This document shows positions 36,930 through 44,853 of a stretch of DNA of 64,000 nucleotides, in pieces (position 1 is the first letter of the stretch; every line of letters begins with the position of its first letter). This stretch comes from Collinsella ihumii. Its GTDB lineage: Bacteria; Actinomycetota; Coriobacteriia; Coriobacteriales; Coriobacteriaceae. The position numbers and the translations under genes were made by a program. The DNA lies in the NCBI RefSeq assembly GCF_900046475.1, contig NZ_FCOU01000009.1, positions 62,001-126,000 of the forward strand, given 5' to 3'. Below the pieces are notes generated by a model, which was given only the letters and a program-made list of their open reading frames with translations, searched no databases and had not been told where the DNA came from.

Positions 36930-36960
36930 AGGCCCGGGATGCATATACTTCCCGGGCCTT
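36930..36960. terminator. Terminator between convergent EAL and CheB-CheR genes
   Basis: AGGCCCGGG and CCCGGGCCTT form a strong GC stem with a 12-nt loop. On the plus strand it ends CCTTTGCTG, so it can serve the EAL transcript, and possibly the opposite gene. Confidence 0.65.
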
Positions 36961-36965
36961 TGCTG

Positions 36966-39494
36966 CTATGCGTGCGCTCGCGCTTCGCTACCGAGGCTGT
37001 CGATGATGGTGATGACCAGTCCCTTGATGGTGTTGTCCGTCGTGCGGTAGGGCGCGATGCGCAACGTGTAGTGACGGCCGTTCATCGCTGTGATCTCGCG
37101 GTCGATCGGCGTGAGGTTCTTGAGAACGGTTTCCGCGTCTCCCACGATGTCCTCATCGGGGAAGCTATGGGCGAAGATCTGTATGGGCCTGCCCACATCG
37201 TGATCCATCAACTGGAATTCACGACCAACGTACTCGGTGAACTTTCGAATGTTGAAGTTCTCGTCGATGAACAGGATGCCGATCATCGTCGAGGACAGGA
37301 AGTTCGAAAGGTCGTTCGTCGTCATGGTGAGCTCGTCGACTTTTTGCTGGTACTCGGAATTGACCGTGTAGAGCTCCTCGTTGACCGACTGCAGCTCTTC
37401 ATTCGAGCTCTGCAGCTCTTCGTTTGCGGTGAGCAGCTCCTCGTTTGCCGCCTGAAGCTCCTCATTGACCGTCTCGAGCTCACCGATGGTGGACTGCAGG
37501 TCGCTTTGCGATTCGCGCAGCTCGCTCTCAAGATCGGCGATGCGGCGGGCCGCAGTGGCCTCGATGTCGTACTTCTCGACGATACCCGTCTGTCCCATGG
37601 TGTCCTCACGCTGCTCGACGAACAGCATGGCCGTGAGGTCCGCGTCGAGGTTGCCCGGCATGGGAATGGGCTGCGCAATAAGGTCGATGACCTTCGGTCC
37701 CAAGGGGCAGTCCACGCGGATGCCCTCGTAGGTGACCGCCTCGTGCTCCGTGCGGCAGCGCGACAGCGCCGTGGAGGCCGCGAGGCTCAGGTCGCGGTTC
37801 ACGATCGTGAACAGGTTGAACGTGGCCTTGCCCGGGGCGATGCTCACGAAGTCGAGGTAGTTGCCGAAGAAGTGGATGACGTCGTTGTTCTCGTTGATGA
37901 TCACCGACGCGGGCAGGAAGCGCTCAAGGTAGTTGGTGTAGATGTTCTCGAGCCCGTAGTCCACCGTGCGCGAGCCCTCGGGCACGGTATGGCGCGTGGG
38001 CACCGCCTGGACCGTGGGGATGTTGAAGGCCGTTGGCGTGGGGCTGTCGATCTTGCCGGCACCGTTGTGGATGTAGATCTTCTCGGCCGAGCAGGCGGGC
38101 TGGAAGACGTTGGGGTACTCGTTGGCCGTCTCGCTCTTGCCCAAGAACAGGTAGCCGCCGTTCTTGAGCGCGGTATGGAAGATGGCGAACAGGCTGCGCT
38201 GTAGCACGGGCTGGAAGTAGATCATGACGTTGCGGCAGCAGATGAGGTCGAGCTTGCCGAACGGCGGGTCGGACAGCATGTTGTGCGGCGCGAAGATGAC
38301 CATCTGGCGCACGTCTTTGATGATGTGGTAGCGCCCCTCGCGCTTCACGAAGAAGCGCGCAAGGCGCTCGGGCGTCACGTCCTCAATGATGCTCTCGCCG
38401 AAGACGCCCTTGCCGGCTTTCTCGATCGCCTTGACGTCTATGTCGGTGGCGAAGATCTTGACGTCGCGCTTGATCTGGAGCTCGTCCATGACCTCGCGGA
38501 ACAGGATAGCCACCGAGTAGGCCTCCTCGCCGGTGGAGCAGCCGGCGCTCCAGACGCGGATGGGCTCGTTCTCGCCGGCGTTGCGCACGATGCTCGTGAT
38601 GACACGGCTCTTCAGGACCTCGAAGTAGGCGGGGTCGCGGAAGAAGCTCGTGACGCCGATCAGGATCTCCTTGGCAAGCGTGGAGATCTCCTCCGGGTCG
38701 TCGTCCAGCACATCGGCGTACTCGGCGAGCGAGGAGGTGTGGGTGACCATGAGGCGGCGCTCGATGCGGCGCAGGATGGTGGAGCGCTTGTAGTAGGTGA
38801 AGTCGATGCCGACCTCCTGCTTGAGCGCAAGGTAGATGCGCGAGAGGCTCTCCTCGTCGCTGAAGGCGCCCAGGTTGTCCTCGGGCATGAGGTCGATATG
38901 GTAGCGGGCGAAGTTCACGATCTCGTCGGCGATCTGGCGCGGAGGCAGGACCCAGTCGACGAGCCCGGTGCTGATGGCGCTGCGCGGCATGCCGTCGAAC
39001 TTGGCGCTCTCGGGCTGCTGGACGATGGTGAGGCCGCCGCTCTCCTTGACGGCGCGGATGCCGCTCGTGCCGTCGGTGCCGGTACCGGAGAGCACGACCG
39101 CCACGGAGCGCTCGCGGTACTCCTCGGCAAGGGAGGCGAAGAAGATGTCGATGGGGTGGTTCAGCACCGCATGGTCATAGTCCGACAGGCGCAGGCGGCC
39201 GCCGGCGATGGTGAGGTTCTTCTTGGGCGGGATGAGGTAGACGGTGTCCGCCTCGATCTCCGTGTCCTGCTCGACCTGCAGAACCGGCATGTCGGTCTGC
39301 TTGCCCAGGATGTCCGCCATAAGGCTGCGGTGGTCCGGCGAGAGGTGCTGGATGACCACGAAGCCCAGCCCGCTGTTGGGCGGAAGCGCTTGGAACAGCT
39401 CCTGCAGCGCCTCTACCCCACCGGCAGATGCACCGACTCCCACAACGAACGAGGCGGCGTTACGGTCCTTGCGTTTCCGTTTATCTTGCGCCAT
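36966..39494 (-). CDS. CheB-CheR-PAS fusion sensor protein
   Basis: An 842-residue cytoplasmic protein. The CheB methylesterase domain (about 15-195) keeps its catalytic set: S23 in GASAGG, H51 in QHLSPDH, D142 in GTGTDGTSG. A CheR methyltransferase domain (about 215-480) has VWSAGCSTGEEAYSVAI for S-adenosylmethionine and CRNVMIYF. A PAS-like region, a long Glu-rich coiled coil (about 645-735, repeated EELQAANEELL-type heptads) and a C-terminal PAS (about 735-835, IGILFIDENFNIRKF) follow. ATG 39494 follows AAAGG; the frame to 39764 has no such support. No receptors, CheA or flagellar genes are near, so a non-chemotactic modification role is likely. It ends at a shared terminator. Confidence 0.88.
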   Translation of the reverse strand: MAQDKRKRKDRNAASFVVGVGASAGGVEALQELFQALPPNSGLGFVVIQHLSPDHRSLMADILGKQTDMPVLQVEQDTEIEADTVYLIPPKKNLTIAGGRLRLSDYDHAVLNHPIDIFFASLAEEYRERSVAVVLSGTGTDGTSGIRAVKESGGLTIVQQPESAKFDGMPRSAISTGLVDWVLPPRQIADEIVNFARYHIDLMPEDNLGAFSDEESLSRIYLALKQEVGIDFTYYKRSTILRRIERRLMVTHTSSLAEYADVLDDDPEEISTLAKEILIGVTSFFRDPAYFEVLKSRVITSIVRNAGENEPIRVWSAGCSTGEEAYSVAILFREVMDELQIKRDVKIFATDIDVKAIEKAGKGVFGESIIEDVTPERLARFFVKREGRYHIIKDVRQMVIFAPHNMLSDPPFGKLDLICCRNVMIYFQPVLQRSLFAIFHTALKNGGYLFLGKSETANEYPNVFQPACSAEKIYIHNGAGKIDSPTPTAFNIPTVQAVPTRHTVPEGSRTVDYGLENIYTNYLERFLPASVIINENNDVIHFFGNYLDFVSIAPGKATFNLFTIVNRDLSLAASTALSRCRTEHEAVTYEGIRVDCPLGPKVIDLIAQPIPMPGNLDADLTAMLFVEQREDTMGQTGIVEKYDIEATAARRIADLESELRESQSDLQSTIGELETVNEELQAANEELLTANEELQSSNEELQSVNEELYTVNSEYQQKVDELTMTTNDLSNFLSSTMIGILFIDENFNIRKFTEYVGREFQLMDHDVGRPIQIFAHSFPDEDIVGDAETVLKNLTPIDREITAMNGRHYTLRIAPYRTTDNTIKGLVITIIDSLGSEARAHA

Positions 39495-39878
39495 GAGCCC
39501 GACCTTTCTGACTGTATGACGTGTGCGGGCGAGTTCGGTACCGTCGAAGCAGGCATTCGTACACGTAATGACGTATTTACGGTTACTACCACTATACCTG
39601 TTGATAAAGCAACAACCCTCCGCAATTCGCCGATATCCGGTGGGTGGTCGCTCCATTCTTGATCCTGCTTCGCATACTTTATCGCTGCAGCAGTGATGGG
39701 GTTCAACCAATTCATGTCCCGGTGAGCATGGGAATTGGTCTTCTACGATGTCCACATCAATCAATTATCTTCGAAACCGAAGATTAACTACCTGTTTGAA
39801 CACATGTATTCGTTCTGCTTTTGGTACCGTTATACTGTCATGTTGATATTAGAAATCGGTAAAGAGGAGGCGAATTAA

Positions 39879-40328
39879 TTGCAGACCTGGATTTTGGCGC
39901 TCGTTGGCGTGCTTTTGGTTATCTGCATCGTATTGTGCGTCCTTCTTATTTGGGTGCTTCTCGTACTTAAACAGGTTGATTGGCGTCTGAACGTTATTGA
40001 CGGCAAACTGATCGCTATCGATTCTCATTCAAATGGGCAGAATGGCGAACATCCGAAGCGCAATGATACGCAGAGGGAAGCGAATAGGGGCACCACACCC
40101 CGCAGCGGATCTGCCGCGGCACGAAAGCAGGCCATCGAGCAGGCGCAGCACGAGCCAAAGACCAACAACCAGTATGTCGACCCTCGTCCTGATGTCGTTC
40201 TTCGCGAAGGCGGTTCGGTTCAGACCGCACAAAAGGATGTACGAACCTCACGTATCATCAGGCGCGGCGGCAAACCGATCTACGACAAGAAGACGGATTC
40301 GATTGTCATTGAGACCATATCGAAGTAG
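39879..40328 (+). CDS. Small single-pass membrane protein with charged cytosolic tail
   Basis: A 149-residue protein. TTG 39879 follows AGGAGG at 8 nt. Residues 3-32 are one strong hydrophobic helix (ILALVGVLLVICIVLCVLLI). The rest is polar, low in order, rich in Gln/Arg/Asn, and ends RRGGKPIYDKKTDSIVIETI. I recognise no family. It converges on the polysaccharide operon and ends at a perfect hairpin. The 384 bases upstream (39495-39878) contain a TATACT near 39831 as a possible -10 and no gene. Confidence 0.6.
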   Translation: MQTWILALVGVLLVICIVLCVLLIWVLLVLKQVDWRLNVIDGKLIAIDSHSNGQNGEHPKRNDTQREANRGTTPRSGSAAARKQAIEQAQHEPKTNNQYVDPRPDVVLREGGSVQTAQKDVRTSRIIRRGGKPIYDKKTDSIVIETISK

Positions 40329-40339
40329 CACCCCTAATT

Positions 40340-40374
40340 AACCAATCGGGCCCGAAGTACGGGCCCGATTGGTT
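40340..40374. terminator. Bidirectional terminator
   Basis: AACCAATCGGGCCCG and its perfect inverse form a 15-bp stem with loop AAGTA between two convergent genes. Only short U tracts are present on either side. Confidence 0.75.
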
Positions 40375-40388
40375 CTACTATCTGATAG

Positions 40389-42194
40389 CTATGCAGCTAT
40401 ATCCCGACAGAATCGCATCATCATGGTTGCAAGCTGAGCCCTATCGAGAGTAGCCCTTGGAGCCAGATCTCCCGAGTCCATTCCCGTAAGAAGCTCAACA
40501 TGCGTAGCCCATGTCATGGACTGTACCGCCCAATTGGATGTATCTTTATAATCGGGATACGAAGTGAATTTGCTGGAAGAGCAGGCCATGGAAACACCAA
40601 GCTTCTCTGCATACCTGTAAAGAATTACAACCATTTCCTCGCGAGTTATCGCACGTTCTGGCTCAAAGATTCCCTCCCCTATACCGGCAAGAACACCATT
40701 TTGAGCTGCCCAATTCAAGGGATTGTAATACCAAGCATCCTTCGGAACATCCACCATGAAAGCCTCGGAGCTTTCGACGGGGCTGCCCTCCAAACGATAC
40801 AGAACCGTAGCTGCCATCGCTCTAGAAGCCTGAGTGAACGGTTCGAAGGTTGCAGGAGTTGTGCCGCTTAGAATGTTGTTGACGTAAGCATAGTAAACGG
40901 GACCCGCATACCAAGACTCTGGATCGACATCGTCATATGATGTGTAGTAACGAGCGATTTCCGAGCATTCAGAATCAGTTAATGCGAAGGTATCTACCAA
41001 CCGGTTTACTCCGTTAGATACATCCTCAACAATTGCTTGATCAAGATACTCTTTTGCGGGGACACCGTCTAGTCGACAAGGCCTACTCATCAATCGAAGC
41101 TGAAACTCCGGAGAAGTCCCGTCAACGAAATAATTCAATTCGGTCTTTCTCGCGCCTGCACCAGCCATCAAGATTTCATAGTCTGTATTTGCAAGAATAA
41201 TTCGGTCAGTTGTGCTGCTTCTTCTTGAATAAGGATAAGCCATGGTAGTGGGCCTAACGTGAGTCCAGCCCTCCATACACCTCAAAACAAGCTCATAATC
41301 TTCTTTAATTACTTCAGTGTATTCCTCTTCAGTCTCCCCTTCGACCATGTTTGCACCGTGCCTACCACCGTCGATAAAGTAATGAAGACCGTAGGTATGG
41401 GAGCACATATTGATTGTGCCACTTTCCTGCATCTCTTTGATTTCGTTCCACTCACAATATGGATCATCGTCATGGATACGGTCGCCACCAGATTGGACAA
41501 AATCCCAACCATCATCAACGCGTTTGCCGATGAGATTAAAATCGGCCTTCATTCGATATTTCGTAAGCAAGGGCCAGCAATGTGTATACACACCCCATGA
41601 TCCATCATCAATTGAAATAATCAAAGGTTTAGCTGGTAACGGCTTAGATTTGTAAATGAAGTCAATTAAATCTCGAGAAGTTATGGTCGTATAACCTTGT
41701 TCTCTAAAGTAGTTCAAGTCCTCTTCGAAATCTTCAGGATGACATGAGTACTTATCATACGTCCAGCCGTTATCAATATCCTGTTCGGAGATAAAGTTAT
41801 GGTACATGAGAACAGCCACAGGGAAAACCTTGCGAGCGTTCGTACCAGATTTAATAGCAGATGTCTCCCTACTTTTTTGACCTCGAGAATCAAGCTCACG
41901 AACCTTGTAATAATAGATATCAGGGTAATCGGCATCGTCGTCTCTATAAGAGTTCGACTCGGAAGATCCTATAATATCGAAAGGCCCGTTCGCGGATTGA
42001 CTTTTATAGATTTCATAAGAATGGTCAGAACGAGATTCCCAGATAAGCACGAGATTATTGGGATCCTGCCACGTTGCACTTACGCTTTGGGAGAATGCGT
42101 CCACTGCAATTGCGGGCTTAGGAAGTGCTGAAGCTAGAGTGGCATAGCCAATTCCGGCAAGCACCGCCCTGCGACGAACTGGGATTTCTTTCAT
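40389..42194 (-). CDS. Exported polysaccharide deacetylase with SLH repeats
   Basis: A 601-residue surface enzyme. Residues 1-30 are a signal with RRRAVLAG, possibly a Tat signal, ending AIA. A fibronectin-III-like domain (about 37-115) precedes the NodB deacetylase domain (about 125-400), with SIDDGS (D196, D197) and SHTYGLH (H266, H271) as metal and catalytic residues and AYPYS beyond. Three SLH repeats (about 420-600) anchor it to the wall. It probably removes acetyl groups from the glycan made by the upstream GT2, as PgaB/IcaB-type enzymes do for poly-N-acetylglucosamine; the substrate is inferred. AAGGAG precedes ATG. Last gene of the operon and visibly lower in GC. Confidence 0.85.
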   Translation of the reverse strand: MKEIPVRRRAVLAGIGYATLASALPKPAIAVDAFSQSVSATWQDPNNLVLIWESRSDHSYEIYKSQSANGPFDIIGSSESNSYRDDDADYPDIYYYKVRELDSRGQKSRETSAIKSGTNARKVFPVAVLMYHNFISEQDIDNGWTYDKYSCHPEDFEEDLNYFREQGYTTITSRDLIDFIYKSKPLPAKPLIISIDDGSWGVYTHCWPLLTKYRMKADFNLIGKRVDDGWDFVQSGGDRIHDDDPYCEWNEIKEMQESGTINMCSHTYGLHYFIDGGRHGANMVEGETEEEYTEVIKEDYELVLRCMEGWTHVRPTTMAYPYSRRSSTTDRIILANTDYEILMAGAGARKTELNYFVDGTSPEFQLRLMSRPCRLDGVPAKEYLDQAIVEDVSNGVNRLVDTFALTDSECSEIARYYTSYDDVDPESWYAGPVYYAYVNNILSGTTPATFEPFTQASRAMAATVLYRLEGSPVESSEAFMVDVPKDAWYYNPLNWAAQNGVLAGIGEGIFEPERAITREEMVVILYRYAEKLGVSMACSSSKFTSYPDYKDTSNWAVQSMTWATHVELLTGMDSGDLAPRATLDRAQLATMMMRFCRDIAA

Positions 42195-42232
42195 AGTTCT
42201 TCTCCTTCCATATTATATTTACGTATCAATGA

Positions 42233-43645
42233 TTACGAAGCGCGCAGCTCGGTTCGGTCGGCGCGTTCCCATACGTTCTTGCGTTTACGATAGCCAACAA
42301 GTGCCAGCATGCGGACGACCGCAAGAATGAATCGCATGATGGTGACCTCGAAAATCGACAGGACGACAGCGCGGATGACGTCGGGCACCGTCAGACGCAA
42401 GTCCCTCGTCTGGACGCGTGAGAAGAACGCCGTCAGCGACATAACCGCTCCAAAGACCGCGTAGATCATGAAGAACACGATCATGAACGGAACGTTGATG
42501 AAATTGAACAGGAACGCGATGATGACCGTCAGGATACCGAACAGCTCGATTACCGGTGACAGAAGCTCATAGATAAGGAAGTACGTATATGAAAGCGTCG
42601 CGATGGTGCCGAACTTAAAGTTGGCAAACAGGCGCGCATGCTTCGTCATGACCTCAAATAGACCGGTATGCCAACGCCTACGCTGGCGGATAAGACCGCT
42701 GAGGTTCTCGGGAGCCTGGCTCCAGCAGATGGCATCGGGGGCATAACGGATTCGATACGGGATATCGTTGCCGCGGCAGAACACATGCAAGCGTGTGACG
42801 AGCTCCATGTCCTCGCCGACGGTCGTCGGGTCGTAGCCACCGATAGCGACGACCATGTCCTTCCTGAACATGCCGAATGCGCCGGAGATGATGAGGTTGC
42901 CGTTGAACTGATCGAGCAGGATGCGGGCAGAGAGGAACGAGCGGTCGTACTCGAGCACCTGCATGGCAGGGATGAGCTTGTGCGGCAGCGAGTAGGTCTG
43001 GATTCGACCGTCTTTCAGCGTGATGCCGTTTGCGGGACGGATAAGGCCGCCAACGGCGACCACGGTGTCGTCCTCGATGACAGGGGCGACGATCTCGCGC
43101 AACGAGTCGCGCTGCAACGCCGAATCGGCATCGATGCAGATGAAGTACGGATACTTGGAGATATTGATACCGGTATTCAATGCATCGGATTTACCGCCGT
43201 TCTCCTTGGAGACAAGCGTGATGGGAATGCCGTTGGCCTCCCCCACCCAGATACTCTTGATGGGTTGCGTCTTGATGCGGAGCTGGACCGGTCGCTCCAT
43301 ACGTTCGAGGAGGAACTCCTCGATGACCTTCTCGGCGGTATCATCCGTTGATCCATCGTCGACCACGATGATCTCATACAGCGAGTAATCGAGCTTCAAC
43401 AGGGACGTTACCGAACTCGCGACGGTAACGCCCTCGTTGTGCGCGGGTACGATGATGCTGATAGGGACAAAGCAGTCCTTTGCGATATGGCTGCGGTACC
43501 GGGCCTCATGCTTGCGCTGGTTGAGCAGGGTTGAACCCACTGTTACCGATAGGAACAAGAAGGTTGCGTAGCCGATGAGATAGATGACGAAGAATACGCC
43601 GACTGCCCAAAGAAAGCCTTGTACAAATGCTGCAGCGGGACTCAT
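42233..43645 (-). CDS. Processive family 2 glycosyltransferase (PgaC/BcsA-like)
   Basis: A 470-residue membrane synthase. Membrane helices lie at about 10-40 and in a cluster of four or more at about 335-450. The GT-A domain shows VPAHNEG, VVDDGSTDD, DAD (172-174), GGYDPTTVGEDMEL (GED 276-278) and QRRRW (320-324). This is the D,D,D,QxxRW set of processive beta-glycan synthases that polymerise and export the chain. No PilZ domain is seen, so direct c-di-GMP binding is not evident. Its ATG overlaps the upstream stop as ATGA. Confidence 0.9.
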   Translation of the reverse strand: MSPAAAFVQGFLWAVGVFFVIYLIGYATFLFLSVTVGSTLLNQRKHEARYRSHIAKDCFVPISIIVPAHNEGVTVASSVTSLLKLDYSLYEIIVVDDGSTDDTAEKVIEEFLLERMERPVQLRIKTQPIKSIWVGEANGIPITLVSKENGGKSDALNTGINISKYPYFICIDADSALQRDSLREIVAPVIEDDTVVAVGGLIRPANGITLKDGRIQTYSLPHKLIPAMQVLEYDRSFLSARILLDQFNGNLIISGAFGMFRKDMVVAIGGYDPTTVGEDMELVTRLHVFCRGNDIPYRIRYAPDAICWSQAPENLSGLIRQRRRWHTGLFEVMTKHARLFANFKFGTIATLSYTYFLIYELLSPVIELFGILTVIIAFLFNFINVPFMIVFFMIYAVFGAVMSLTAFFSRVQTRDLRLTVPDVIRAVVLSIFEVTIMRFILAVVRMLALVGYRKRKNVWERADRTELRAS

Positions 43646-44853
43646 GCGGCACCTCCGATGGAAACGGCGTCTCCCGACGCGGTAGGTTCAGACGATTCCG
43701 CCTCAGCCTGCTGCTGGGAACGGCGGCGCTCATTGTATTCTTTGCGCCTCTTTTCCATCTCCCAACGATAAAGCAGCATGTCGCGAGCATATCGGTCGGG
43801 GCCGTTGAGCACGTCCGCCAGGTCGGTCTCGAGATTCAGACCGAGCTTATACAGGCTCTGGGCGGCATTGAATCGAACATGGTAGACAGGGCTTCGCAGA
43901 CAATTCTTGAGAGCGCGGATTGTCTTCGGGCATGGATACGATGCAAGCACAAGAGCCACAACCGCAGCGTACTCCCAAAGGGCAGCAGAATCGGAGCGCG
44001 CAAACCTGAGGAGAGTAGCAAGTGCGGGGTTCCACGGGTTGTGCATGAAGTAGCGAGCGCATGCCAAACGAAGATCAAGTTCCTCATCTTCGTCATCCAT
44101 GATGTTCTTGATAAAGCGATAGCGATCCTCCGGGGCCCCTTCCTGGCCGATTCGCCCGGAGTCGGAAAGGCGTAGGAAGTTGATGAAGCAGACGCGCATC
44201 TGAAGTGAGAACGAATCGAATTCGGAGAGCAGCGCATCCGCGAGGTCGTCGCGATCGCCGGGGTACATGAGCAGCGTCTCGGAGACAAGTCGAGAGCTAT
44301 GCTCCGACTCGATGCTGTCGAGCACGTGGACGGCACGCGAGATGTCCCTGGGCGAACCGATTTCGACAATCGCCTCAAGAGCATTCTGACGCGTGTACAG
44401 CGCATGGGAAGTAATGAAACCGGTGAACGCATCAATAAGTTTAGGATTGCAAGGCCGCGCTCGATACCAGCGCTTCGTGATGGCTGCATAATATGCCCTA
44501 CGAAGCTGATCTCCTTTCGAGAAATAAGGTACAAGGTCCTCGAATACCGTTGATATGCCGTTGAGATAATGCTCGGAGGCCTTTGGTGAATCTTTATACA
44601 ATTGCTCCATCGTGTAGTCGAACGACTCCATACCGGGAAGTCGCCTGAGCTTCTTGCGAAGCATGGCGCGATGCTCATCGGTTGGAAAATCGAGGTTACG
44701 AGCAATCTCCTCCTGCAACTCTTTACTGAGATACATCGTCTGCCGAGATAAATACCAGCTACGAATGCTTTCAATCTGAAGATACGACAGATTGAAGATG
44801 ATCATCATCAGACAGATGATAGCGTAGAAGCCAATGATTACCTGAACACTCAT
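43642..44853 (-). CDS. Membrane-anchored HEAT-repeat-like protein
   Basis: A 403-residue protein with one N-terminal membrane helix (about 3-27) and a long helical cytosolic body. Repeated two-helix units such as ALEAIVEIGSPRDISRAVHV and AAVVALVLASYPCPKTIRAL, then HVRFNAAQSLYKLG, match HEAT-type repeats. A Gln/Glu/Arg-rich tail ends it. Such proteins are scaffolds. Stop and start overlaps on both sides (ATGA) tie it to the GT2 and the glycoside-hydrolase-like gene, suggesting it organises the synthase complex. No enzyme motif is seen. Confidence 0.75.
   Translation of the reverse strand: MSVQVIIGFYAIICLMMIIFNLSYLQIESIRSWYLSRQTMYLSKELQEEIARNLDFPTDEHRAMLRKKLRRLPGMESFDYTMEQLYKDSPKASEHYLNGISTVFEDLVPYFSKGDQLRRAYYAAITKRWYRARPCNPKLIDAFTGFITSHALYTRQNALEAIVEIGSPRDISRAVHVLDSIESEHSSRLVSETLLMYPGDRDDLADALLSEFDSFSLQMRVCFINFLRLSDSGRIGQEGAPEDRYRFIKNIMDDEDEELDLRLACARYFMHNPWNPALATLLRFARSDSAALWEYAAVVALVLASYPCPKTIRALKNCLRSPVYHVRFNAAQSLYKLGLNLETDLADVLNGPDRYARDMLLYRWEMEKRRKEYNERRRSQQQAEAESSEPTASGDAVSIGGAA

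Noticed and set aside
36966-39662. Long plus-strand open frames opposite the CheB-CheR gene (36924-38204 and 38283-39662)
   Set aside because: They are antisense shadows of a GC-rich gene with clear domains on the minus strand; they lack motifs and ribosome-binding sites.
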